From contig DJRG01000021.1 of NCBI GenBank assembly GCA_002438845.1, forward strand, positions 1 to 50,721: DNA of 50,721 nt, given 5' to 3'. The first letter of the stretch is position 1. Each line of letters opens with the position of its first letter. The DNA comes from Bacteroidales bacterium UBA6366. GTDB taxonomy: Bacteria; Bacteroidota; Bacteroidia; Bacteroidales; UBA932. Below, piece after piece: positions 25,439-33,071 of this stretch. The notes beneath the pieces were generated by a model. It worked only from the letters and a program-made list of their open reading frames with translations. It did not search any database and had not been told where the DNA came from. A program made the translations under genes and the position numbers.

Positions 25439-28400
25439 ATATGAAAAAGATACTACTGATTCTTGCGGCAGCGTTCGCCGCGACCCCGCTACTGGCGGAG
25501 AAAAACAGCAAGATGGAGCCGTGGCAGGACCCGAATGTGTTCGAGGAGAACAGGCTGCCTATGGCTGCCACCTTTGTGACGGACCAGCAGAAGACCTTGA
25601 CTCTGAACGGAGTATGGAAATTCAAATGGAACGAGACCATCGAGGGGCGTACAAAAGGCTTTGAGGCCGTGGACTACAACGATGCGGACTGGGGAACGAT
25701 TCCGGTTCCGGGAATGTGGGAGCTGAACGGGTACAACGACCCGCTCTACCTTAATGTCGGCTACGCATGGAGAGGCCATTATACGAACAACCCGCCTTAC
25801 CCTCCGACCGAGCACAACTATGTCGGCCAGTACCGCCGCACGTTCAACGTGGACAAATCCTGGCTCGGAAAGCAGATCTGCCTCTGCATCGGCTCGGCCA
25901 CGTCCAACGTCCGTGTCTGGGTCAACGGGAAGATGGTCGGTTACAGCGAGGACAGCAAACTGGAAGCCCGCTTCGACCTCACAAAGTACGTCAAGGCGGG
26001 AGAGAACCTCATCGCGCTGGAGATTTTCCGCTGGTGCGACGGCTCATACCTGGAGGACCAGGATTTCTGGAGACTCAGCGGAATAGCCCGAGGGGTCTAT
26101 GTCTATACTCGTGAGAAAGAGCACATCGAGGATGTGAACATCGTCGCCGGGATGGACGGAGCCTACACTGTGGACACCAAGGTCACCAAGGGCGTCAGGA
26201 ACATCCGCGTCGCCATCGTGGACAGAAACGGCAATCAGGTTTCCTATAGGGAGGCCACCCCGACAAAAGGCCGGGCCAAGCTTACAGGCCTTGTGCAGAA
26301 CCCGGACCTCTGGAGCGCGGAGATTCCTAACCTTTACACCTTGAAGGTAACCGCTTCCGACAAAAAGGACGTGGTGGAGAGCACATCCATCGACTTCGGA
26401 TTCAGGACCGTAGAGATAAAAAACAGTCAGCTTCTTGTCAACGGACAGCCGATTCTCGTCAAGGGAGCCAACCGCCACGAGCTCAGCGCCGACAAGGGCT
26501 ATGTGGTCTCGGAAGAGGACATGATCCGGGACATCCGCATAATGAAGGAACTGAACATGAACGCGGTGCGCACCTGCCACTACCCTGACGACCCACGCTG
26601 GTACGCCCTTTGCGACAAGTACGGCCTCTACGTGGTGGACGAAGGCAACATCGAGTCTCATGGGATGGGGTACGAGAAGGAGTCTCTCGCACACAGGGCA
26701 GATTTCAGGGCCGCTCACCTCATCCGCGACCAAAGGATGATGCGCAGGGACTTCAACCATCCGTCCGTGATCATCTGGAGCCTGGGCAACGAGGCCGGAA
26801 ACGGAGAGAACTTCACAGCCTGCTACAAATGGATGAAAGAGAACGACCCTTCAAGGCCGGTTCAGTACGAAAGGGCGCGCGGAGGCAAGAACACCGACAT
26901 CCATTGTCCGATGTACGTTTCTCCGGCCGAATGCGAGGCGATCGTCCTACGAAAAAGCGGCAAACCATTGATCCAGTGCGAATATGCCCACGCCATGGGC
27001 AACTCGATGGGCAATTTCAAGGAATATTGGGACCTTATACGAAAGTATCCTACCTATCAGGGAGGCTTCATCTGGGACTTAGTGGACCAGGCCCTCCGCT
27101 GGCCTTCCAAGGACGGTGGCACTGATCACATCTTCGCGTTCGGCGGCGATTTCAATGAATATGACCCTTCGGACGGCTCGTTCAACTGCAACGGTGTCAT
27201 AGCCGCCGACAGGACCCTGCATCCTCACGCCTACGAGGTTCGCTACCAGCACAGGAATATTCATACATCTCTTGCCGGAGAGGGCAAGGTGAATGTCTAT
27301 AATGAACATTTCTTCAAGGATCTGGGACAGTACCGCATGCTTTGGAACATCTCCGTGGATGGCGTGGCCGTCTCGTCCGGAGTCGTAGAAAATCTGAACG
27401 TCGCCCCGCAGAAGACCGGGACCGTCGATCTGGGCTTCAAGGAACTCCCTAAAGCCGACGCTGACATATTCCTGAACATTTCGTATGTCCTCAAGACCGT
27501 CGACGGACTGCTTCCTGCCGGCACAGAGGTCGCCTACGACCAGATCGCTCTTCAAGAGAAGGCTTCCGCCGCTTTCAAGGCAGGCTCCGCCTCCGTTTGC
27601 GGCAAGTCTCTGTGCCAGAGCGAAACGGCAGGTTCATTTGTATTCTCCGGCTCGTTCGCTTTCGCAGGCACCGCCGCCGAACGCATCGCCGACTGGACAG
27701 CGACTTTCGACAAGGCCACCGGATTCCTTACCGGCTACTCCGTGGACGGAGTCCAGATGCTTTCCGAGCCTTTGACCCCAGAGTTTGCCCGTGCTCCGGT
27801 CGAGAACGATATGGGGGCCGGAAAGATCAGAGGGATGTACACCACGTGGCGTTACCCTGCTTACAAACTCAAGACTGGCTCATTGGTTGTCGATAAGGCG
27901 ACCGACGGTGTCGGCTTGATGTCCTTGTCCGCCGAATATGAGCCGATAGCAGGCGGCGCGGCGGCCGTCAGGATGTTCTACGAAATCTTCCCTGACGGAT
28001 CCATAAAGGCCACAGAGAAGATAGGGGATGCGGGCAAACTGGCCCAGGCTCCCGCCCTCATGCGTTTCGGAATGAAGTTGGCCATGCCAGGCCGCTTCTC
28101 CACGGTGGATTTCTACGGCAAGGGGCCTTGGGAGAACTACTCTGACAGGAACACATCGGCTCTCGTCGGACACTATACCCAAAGTGTGAACGAACAGTAT
28201 CACTATGGTTATGTCCGAACACAGGAGTCGGGCACGAAGACCGGGCTGAGGTTTTTCCGCCTTCTTGACTCCAATGGCACCGGTCTGGAGATCTCGTCTG
28301 ACGCCAGATTCTCCGCGTCCGCGCTTCCGTTCTCCATGAGGGATCTGGACTGCCTTGAGAACGGCACTCCGGCCAGGGCCAACAAGACCAACACCCAGAA

Positions 28401-28602
28401 CGGCGAGGCTCGTCACTCATTGAATCTCAAGGCTAAAGCCCACGAGAATGACCGGGCTAACGGAACGACCTACGTGAACTTTGATCTTCTGCAGATGGGT
28501 GTAGGAGGAATCGATTCATGGGGTCGGATTCCGCTGGAGAAGTACCTCATCCCGGCCGCCGGGCGTGAGTTCACATTCATACTGCGTCCGGTAAATAATT
28601 GA
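25435..28602 (+). CDS. GH2 beta-galactosidase, exported
   Basis: This is a large glycoside hydrolase of family 2 (1055 residues, the LacZ-like five-domain size). A signal peptide (MKKILLILAAAFAATPLLA) indicates export, probably to the periplasm. The catalytic acid/base is in IIWSLGNEAGNG and the nucleophile in PLIQCEYAHAMGNSMGNF. Upstream domain markers include LNGVWKFKWNE, YVGQYRRTF and GANRHELSADKGYVV; the C-terminus has the small-chain domain (FYGKGPWENYSDRNTSA). Translation is coupled to the phosphoesterase gene. Beta-galactosidase is the best call, although Bacteroidales GH2 enzymes sometimes act on other glycans. Confidence 0.92.
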   Translation: MNMKKILLILAAAFAATPLLAEKNSKMEPWQDPNVFEENRLPMAATFVTDQQKTLTLNGVWKFKWNETIEGRTKGFEAVDYNDADWGTIPVPGMWELNGYNDPLYLNVGYAWRGHYTNNPPYPPTEHNYVGQYRRTFNVDKSWLGKQICLCIGSATSNVRVWVNGKMVGYSEDSKLEARFDLTKYVKAGENLIALEIFRWCDGSYLEDQDFWRLSGIARGVYVYTREKEHIEDVNIVAGMDGAYTVDTKVTKGVRNIRVAIVDRNGNQVSYREATPTKGRAKLTGLVQNPDLWSAEIPNLYTLKVTASDKKDVVESTSIDFGFRTVEIKNSQLLVNGQPILVKGANRHELSADKGYVVSEEDMIRDIRIMKELNMNAVRTCHYPDDPRWYALCDKYGLYVVDEGNIESHGMGYEKESLAHRADFRAAHLIRDQRMMRRDFNHPSVIIWSLGNEAGNGENFTACYKWMKENDPSRPVQYERARGGKNTDIHCPMYVSPAECEAIVLRKSGKPLIQCEYAHAMGNSMGNFKEYWDLIRKYPTYQGGFIWDLVDQALRWPSKDGGTDHIFAFGGDFNEYDPSDGSFNCNGVIAADRTLHPHAYEVRYQHRNIHTSLAGEGKVNVYNEHFFKDLGQYRMLWNISVDGVAVSSGVVENLNVAPQKTGTVDLGFKELPKADADIFLNISYVLKTVDGLLPAGTEVAYDQIALQEKASAAFKAGSASVCGKSLCQSETAGSFVFSGSFAFAGTAAERIADWTATFDKATGFLTGYSVDGVQMLSEPLTPEFARAPVENDMGAGKIRGMYTTWRYPAYKLKTGSLVVDKATDGVGLMSLSAEYEPIAGGAAAVRMFYEIFPDGSIKATEKIGDAGKLAQAPALMRFGMKLAMPGRFSTVDFYGKGPWENYSDRNTSALVGHYTQSVNEQYHYGYVRTQESGTKTGLRFFRLLDSNGTGLEISSDARFSASALPFSMRDLDCLENGTPARANKTNTQNGEARHSLNLKAKAHENDRANGTTYVNFDLLQMGVGGIDSWGRIPLEKYLIPAAGREFTFILRPVNN

Positions 28603-28612
28603 GGCAAAACGC

Positions 28613-28642
28613 TTGTAAATCCTCAAAAAAGGATTAAATTTG
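28613..28642 (+). promoter_or_regulatory. Promoter of rpmE2
   Basis: TTG (28613-28615), 19 bases and TAAATTTG (28635-28642) match the Bacteroidota promoter. The predicted leader is about 38 bases. Confidence 0.75.
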
Positions 28643-28687
28643 CAAAATCTTTGCAAGAAGTTAAACAACTTTAAAAACAATAAAGAA

Positions 28688-28939
28688 ATGAAAAAAGGAC
28701 TTCATCCCGAAACCTACCGCCTTGTAGCTTTCAAGGATATGTCGAACGACACCGTGTTCATCACCCGTTCATGCGCCGAGACCAAAGAGACCCTCGTGGT
28801 TGACGGAGTTGAGTATCCGGTTGTAAAGGTCGAGATCTCCAACACATCTCACCCATTCTACACAGGCAAAGTCAAGCTCGTTGACACCGCCGGTCGCGTT
28901 GACAAATTCTACCAGAGATACAAGAACCGTCAGAAGTAA
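28688..28939 (+). CDS. rpmE2: Ribosomal protein L31, type B
   Basis: This is a component of the 50S ribosomal subunit. The 83-residue protein begins MKKGLHPETYRLVAFKDMSND and contains the family's VEISNTSHPFYTGK segment. It lacks the CxxC zinc motif of the type A form, as expected for type B L31. The ATG at 28688 is chosen over an upstream in-frame ATG at 28640, which would overlap the -7 box. It is monocistronic, with its own promoter and terminator. Confidence 0.97.
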   Translation: MKKGLHPETYRLVAFKDMSNDTVFITRSCAETKETLVVDGVEYPVVKVEISNTSHPFYTGKVKLVDTAGRVDKFYQRYKNRQK

Positions 28940-28961
28940 TTTCTGTCACGGAAACGATAAT

Positions 28962-28995
28962 AAAGAGGGCAGCCTATTTTGGTTGCCCTCTTTAA
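28962..28995 (+). terminator. Terminator of rpmE2
   Basis: AAAGAGGGCA and TGCCCTCTTT pair around a 12-base loop 23 bases after the rpmE2 stop. Confidence 0.85.
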
Positions 28996-29065
28996 TTTGT
29001 CATAGTCCCTCGTTATTGACGTTAAGTAATCGTTAAAAAAATTACTAAATTTATTCGCAGAATAT

Positions 29066-29096
29066 TTTGGAGGTAAAAGATTTTTGTCTATCTTTG
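29066..29096 (+). promoter_or_regulatory. Promoter of tRNA-Glu
   Basis: TTTG (29066-29069), 19 bases and TATCTTTG (29089-29096) form a consensus Bacteroidota promoter 18 bases before the tRNA. Confidence 0.75.
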
Positions 29097-29114
29097 CAGT
29101 CTCAAAACCGAAAC

Positions 29115-29186
29115 GCTGGGTTCGTATAACGGTTAGTACTCAAGATTCTCAATCTTGCAATAGGAGTTCGATTCTCCTACCCAGTA
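29115..29186 (+). tRNA. tRNA-Glu (anticodon CTC)
   Basis: The acceptor GCTGGGT pairs with ACCCAGT, with a G-T wobble at the first pair. The D arm is GTAT/GTAC, the anticodon stem CAAGA/TCTTG holds loop TTCTCAA, and the T arm is AGGAG/CTCCT with TTCGATT. The anticodon CTC reads GAG. CCA is not encoded. Confidence 0.9.
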
Positions 29187-29216
29187 CAAGGGTGCCGGCA
29201 ACGGTGCCTAATGATT

Positions 29217-29250
29217 AAAAAGGAATCGCTCGAAAGAACGGTTCCTTTTT
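29217..29250 (+). terminator. Terminator of tRNA-Glu
   Basis: AAAAAGGAA and TTCCTTTTT form a stem (extended by CG/CG with a bulge) and end in a T run, directly before the next gene's promoter. Confidence 0.85.
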
Positions 29251-29252
29251 CA

Positions 29253-29282
29253 TTGTCTATGATGGGATATTCATTAAATTTG
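29253..29282 (+). promoter_or_regulatory. Promoter of the esterase-DPP operon
   Basis: TTG (29253-29255), 19 bases and TAAATTTG (29275-29282) match the consensus and give a leader of about 15 bases before ATG 29304. Confidence 0.72.
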
Positions 29283-29303
29283 CAAAAAACTAATGTAAAA
29301 AAC

Positions 29304-30446
29304 ATGAAAGCTAAAAGGATAACACTTCTGGCGGCGGCTGTCTTCTGCGCCGCCGCGATGTATGCGGCCCCGAAAACGGCCGAAACCACAATCAAAGCCT
29401 CGGACTCAAGAATCACCTACATCGGCAGGACCGAAGTCAAGGACGGGAATGTCTCGTTTGACTGGACCGGAGTCTACGCAAAAGTCAGGTTTCAAGGCAA
29501 CTCCCTGAGTGTCAAAGCGTCCGACACAAAGAAAAACTACTACAACGTCTGGGTTGACAGATCGATGGACACCACCCCTGACAAGGTTGTGGCCGTGCAC
29601 GGGACCGACACGACCATCGTGCTCCTCAGCGCCGAGGAACTCAAGACACGGTTCGGGAAAGACAGGAAAGCGGCCAAGGCCCCGCATCAGGTGATCATCC
29701 AGAAGCGCACCGAGGGCGAGCAGGGCATCACGACCCTCAGCGAGTTCATAACCGACGGAGAGTTTTTCCAGGCCGACGCGCCCAAGGACAGGATCATTGA
29801 ATATATCGGAGACTCCTATACCTGCGGCTACGGCACGGAAAGCTCAAACAAGGAGCGGTTCAAGCCGGAGACCGAGAACCAGAACCTGACCTACGCCTGC
29901 GCCGTGGCGAGATACTTCGATGCCGACCAGATCGTCGTGGCCCATTCCGGCATGGGGATAGTCAGAAACTACAACAGCAAGCTCACGGACTACTGCATGC
30001 CCGAGCGCTACACTCAGACATTTGACACCGACAAGGAGGCGATCTGGGACGCCAAGTCCTATGGACTAAAGCCGGACATCACGGTCATCTATCTGGGCAC
30101 CAACGACTTCTCAAGAGGGATGCAGCCGGCTGAAAGATTGTTCGTCAAGAACTACATCAAGCTCCTGAAGGAAGTCAAGGATAACTATGGCGAGGAGCAC
30201 CCGATCCTCTGCATGGTTCCAAAGCATGACTATCTTATGTATGAATATGTACGCGAAGTCCTGGACAGCTGCGGCCTAAAGAACGTTCACATGCTGGCGC
30301 TCGGCCAGTCCGTCCACGACAATGTCACGGACATGGGAGCCGACGGGCATCCAAACTACAGCGGACATCTCAAGGTCGCCCACAACGTGATACCGTACGT
30401 CTCAACCATCACGGGATGGGAACTTACCGGCAACGCCATAAAATAA
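29304..30446 (+). CDS. Exported CE2-like SGNH carbohydrate esterase
   Basis: This 380-residue secreted esterase probably removes acetyl groups from polysaccharides. The signal peptide is MKAKRITLLAAAVFCAAAMYAAP. Residues ~30-140 form a jelly-roll-like N-terminal domain (YIGRTEVKDGNVSFDWTGVY), as in family CE2. The SGNH catalytic domain follows, with GDSYTCGYGTES (Ser nucleophile), AHSGMGIVRNY (Gly), YLGTNDFSRG (Asn) and DGHPNYSGHLK (catalytic Asp/His region). ATG 29304 is chosen because the promoter lies just upstream. It heads an operon with a small membrane protein and DPP-IV. The natural substrate is unknown. Confidence 0.86.
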   Translation: MKAKRITLLAAAVFCAAAMYAAPKTAETTIKASDSRITYIGRTEVKDGNVSFDWTGVYAKVRFQGNSLSVKASDTKKNYYNVWVDRSMDTTPDKVVAVHGTDTTIVLLSAEELKTRFGKDRKAAKAPHQVIIQKRTEGEQGITTLSEFITDGEFFQADAPKDRIIEYIGDSYTCGYGTESSNKERFKPETENQNLTYACAVARYFDADQIVVAHSGMGIVRNYNSKLTDYCMPERYTQTFDTDKEAIWDAKSYGLKPDITVIYLGTNDFSRGMQPAERLFVKNYIKLLKEVKDNYGEEHPILCMVPKHDYLMYEYVREVLDSCGLKNVHMLALGQSVHDNVTDMGADGHPNYSGHLKVAHNVIPYVSTITGWELTGNAIK

Positions 30447-30452
30447 TCCATC

Positions 30453-30854
30453 ATGACAACAAAAGGCAGAATATTCACATGGACCGGAGTCATCCTCGCT
30501 CTGGCACTGGCCGGATTCATCTACTTCCGGTTCTACTTCGTCTTCGGTGACGGAGTGAAGGCCGGCGAACTCAACCAATTCATCTACAAAGGCTATGTCT
30601 GGAAAACATACGAGGGAAAGCTGATCCAGGCAGGATTCAGGGGCTCGAACAAGAACTCCGGAGGCGCGGCGATCGAATCCTACATATTCGACTTTTCCGT
30701 GGCCGATGAGGAGGTCGCCAACGAGCTCATGAGATGCAGCGGCAAGACGGTTGAGCTGCATTACAAGGAATATCTTGGAACCCTTCCGTGGCGCGGAATG
30801 CAGAAATACGTCGTGGACAGGATTGTCTCGACATCCAATACTATCTCCGAATGA
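30453..30854 (+). CDS. Single-pass membrane protein, conserved unknown
   Basis: This is a 133-residue protein with one N-terminal membrane helix (WTGVILALALAGFIYFRFYFVF) and a C-terminal domain facing outward, rich in beta strands (LNQFIYKGYVWKTYEGKLIQ, GKTVELHYKEYLG). I recognise it as a short Bacteroidales protein type often labelled with unrelated names, but no function can be stated. It starts six bases after the esterase and its stop overlaps the DPP-IV start, so all three genes are probably cotranscribed. Confidence 0.75.
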   Translation: MTTKGRIFTWTGVILALALAGFIYFRFYFVFGDGVKAGELNQFIYKGYVWKTYEGKLIQAGFRGSNKNSGGAAIESYIFDFSVADEEVANELMRCSGKTVELHYKEYLGTLPWRGMQKYVVDRIVSTSNTISE

Positions 30855-32974
30855 TGAAAAAGGCTCTGCTGCTTTTCGTGTTGGCCACGCCAACCGCACT
30901 CTGGGCCCAGACCGGAGTCGTCACTACCCATCCGGCCAATCCGGAGGGAAAACCACTCACGATGGAAGAGGCCGTGCTTGGCAGGAATGTCCGTCCGGCA
31001 GGCATCTCGGCGTCCTGGAAAGACTCCGAAACATTCATGTTCCGAAAGGACGGCAAGTGGATGCAGGAGAACCTCCGCACGGGAGAAATTTCCGAATATG
31101 CCGCCACAAGGCTTCCGGAAGGCTTCCCGAAAGAAGCCGAAAACATCACGCGGAGCGATGCCGGGACATTCGCCTACACAGTGGGCAAAGACCTTTTCAT
31201 CTTCGGAAAGTCTCCTGTCCTTGTGGCTAAAAGCGAGAACCCAGACATCACCTACGGGCAGACTGTCAGCCGGAATGAATTTGGAATAGACGGAGGGATC
31301 TTCTGGTCTCCGGACGGTTCCAAGCTGGCTTTCTACAGGAAAGATGACTCGAAAGTCTCCGACTTTCCTCTCCTGGACATCACAACACGCACCGGGTCGC
31401 TTAAGGACATAAAATACCCGATGAACGGCATGGACAGCGAGAATGTCCGGCTCGGAATCTACGACGTGGAGACCGGAAAGACAGTGTGGTGCGATGTTGA
31501 TGAATATGGCAGCGATCAGTACCTTACAAACATAAGCTGGTCGCCGGACAGCAGGAACATCTTCATCCAGGTGCTTGACCGCACGCAGAAGCATCTGAAA
31601 CTGAACATGTACCGTGCCTCTGACGGATCGTTGGCCCGCACCGTTCTCTCCGAGGACGACTCCCGCTACGTAGAGCCTCTGGATCCGCTGCGCTTCTTCG
31701 AGGGGACATATTCATTCATCTACAGGACGAACAACCGTGACGGCTACCGCAACCTATACCTCTGCGACACATTGGGGACGGTAAGGAGGCTGACCGCGGT
31801 GGACGCTGATGTAGAGTACCTCGCCAATGACGGGAGGTTTGTCTATTACACCTCGGCGGAGGTTTCGCCGGTCGAGAACCATCTGTTCAGGATAGAGGTC
31901 AAGGCATCGCTTCGGCACTTCGACAAGCTCAGTGCCAAGCAAGATAACCGGTCCCTGAGCTTGCCGAAGGGACAATCAATGGCGAAGATTCCCGCTGACA
32001 TCGTGGCCAAGGCCAAATTCGGGAAACCGGTCAGGCTAACGACCGAGGAAGGCTGGCACACAATCAGTCTCAACGAGGACTGCACCAAGTACATCGACAA
32101 TTACAGCAGCTTCAACGTGCCTCGAGTCACCAACATCATGACGGCAGACGGAAAGCTGCTACGCAATCTTGTCTCCGCCGAAGACCCTCTCAAAGCCTAC
32201 AAGACCGGAGAAGTCCTTTTCGGCACGGTCAAAAGTGCGGACGGCAAGTACGACAACTGGTACAGGCTCTTCCTTCCCACTGATTTCGATCCGGCGAAAA
32301 AATATCCTGTGGTTCTCTACGTCTACGGAGGGCCTCACTCTCAGATGGTTCAGAACACATGGCTCGGACAGGTACGGATGTGGGAGATGCTGATGGCGCA
32401 GAAAGGCTACATCGTCTATGTGCAGGACAACCGTGGCACACAAAACAGGGGTGCTGAATATGAGAAAGCCATACACCGTCATTGCGGACAGGCCGAGATG
32501 GCCGACCAGATGATGGGCATCGACATGCTTAAAGCCCTGCCGTTCGTGGATTCGGACAGAATCGGTGTACACGGCTGGAGCTACGGCGGATTCATGACCA
32601 TCTCACTGATGACAAACTATCCGGAGACATTCAAGGTAGGTGTCGCCGGAGGTCCGGTGATCGACTGGAAATGGTACGAAATCATGTACGGTGAACGCTA
32701 CATGGAGACAGAGGCCACAAACCCTGAAGGATTCTCACAGACAAGCCTGATCGGCAAGGTAGACAACCTCAAAGGCAAGCTGCTCATCTGTCAGGGAGCG
32801 ATCGACAACACCGTTGTCTGGGAGCACAGCCTTAGTTTCGTACAGGAATGCATCGAAAAGAATGTCCAGCTGGACTACTTCCCTTACCCTTGCTCCGAGC
32901 ACAATGTCTTCGGAAGATGGAGAATCCACCTCATGGACAAGGTCACAGACTACTTCGACGACTATCTTAAGTAA
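30851..32974 (+). CDS. Dipeptidyl peptidase IV (family S9B), exported
   Basis: This serine peptidase releases X-Pro or X-Ala dipeptides from exported or extracellular peptides. ATG 30851 overlaps the preceding stop and starts a signal peptide (MMKKALLLFVLATPTALWAQ). Residues ~40-450 form the beta-propeller (DPP_IV N domain), and the alpha/beta-hydrolase domain follows. The catalytic triad is visible as GWSYGGFMT (Ser), GAIDNTVVW (Asp) and CSEHNVFG (His). The length of about 707 residues is normal. Residues ~354-375 (RHFDKLSAKQDNRSLSLPKG) derive from an inserted palindromic repeat pair and lie in a propeller loop. A strong terminator follows. Confidence 0.93.
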   Translation: MMKKALLLFVLATPTALWAQTGVVTTHPANPEGKPLTMEEAVLGRNVRPAGISASWKDSETFMFRKDGKWMQENLRTGEISEYAATRLPEGFPKEAENITRSDAGTFAYTVGKDLFIFGKSPVLVAKSENPDITYGQTVSRNEFGIDGGIFWSPDGSKLAFYRKDDSKVSDFPLLDITTRTGSLKDIKYPMNGMDSENVRLGIYDVETGKTVWCDVDEYGSDQYLTNISWSPDSRNIFIQVLDRTQKHLKLNMYRASDGSLARTVLSEDDSRYVEPLDPLRFFEGTYSFIYRTNNRDGYRNLYLCDTLGTVRRLTAVDADVEYLANDGRFVYYTSAEVSPVENHLFRIEVKASLRHFDKLSAKQDNRSLSLPKGQSMAKIPADIVAKAKFGKPVRLTTEEGWHTISLNEDCTKYIDNYSSFNVPRVTNIMTADGKLLRNLVSAEDPLKAYKTGEVLFGTVKSADGKYDNWYRLFLPTDFDPAKKYPVVLYVYGGPHSQMVQNTWLGQVRMWEMLMAQKGYIVYVQDNRGTQNRGAEYEKAIHRHCGQAEMADQMMGIDMLKALPFVDSDRIGVHGWSYGGFMTISLMTNYPETFKVGVAGGPVIDWKWYEIMYGERYMETEATNPEGFSQTSLIGKVDNLKGKLLICQGAIDNTVVWEHSLSFVQECIEKNVQLDYFPYPCSEHNVFGRWRIHLMDKVTDYFDDYLK
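31914..31973. repeat. Inverted pair of TTCGACAAGCTCAGTG elements inside the DPP-IV gene
   Basis: The first copy (31914-31936) is GGCACT-TCGACAAGCTC-AGTGCC with perfect arms. The second, in opposite orientation (31950-31973), is GTCCCT-GAGCTTGCCGA-AGGGAC. They are separated by 13 bases and the reading frame stays open. Confidence 0.85.
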
Positions 32975-33006
32975 GCGAGTCCTATAATCCATAGGTAATT
33001 TACAAT

Positions 33007-33042
33007 AAACAGGGCGGCCTCACGACGGGCCGCCCTGTTTTT
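33007..33042. terminator. Bidirectional terminator between DPP-IV and the collagen-like gene
   Basis: AAACAGGGCGGCC and GGCCGCCCTGTTT are perfect 13-base arms around an eight-base loop, with T-rich flanks on both sides. It serves two converging genes. Confidence 0.9.
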
Positions 33043-33071
33043 ATCAGCAGACCACGAGGAAGAAAAACGCA

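Noticed and set aside
30761..31594. Long minus-strand frame opposite DPP-IV
   Set aside because: No family features; the plus-strand gene has a full catalytic triad and signal peptide.
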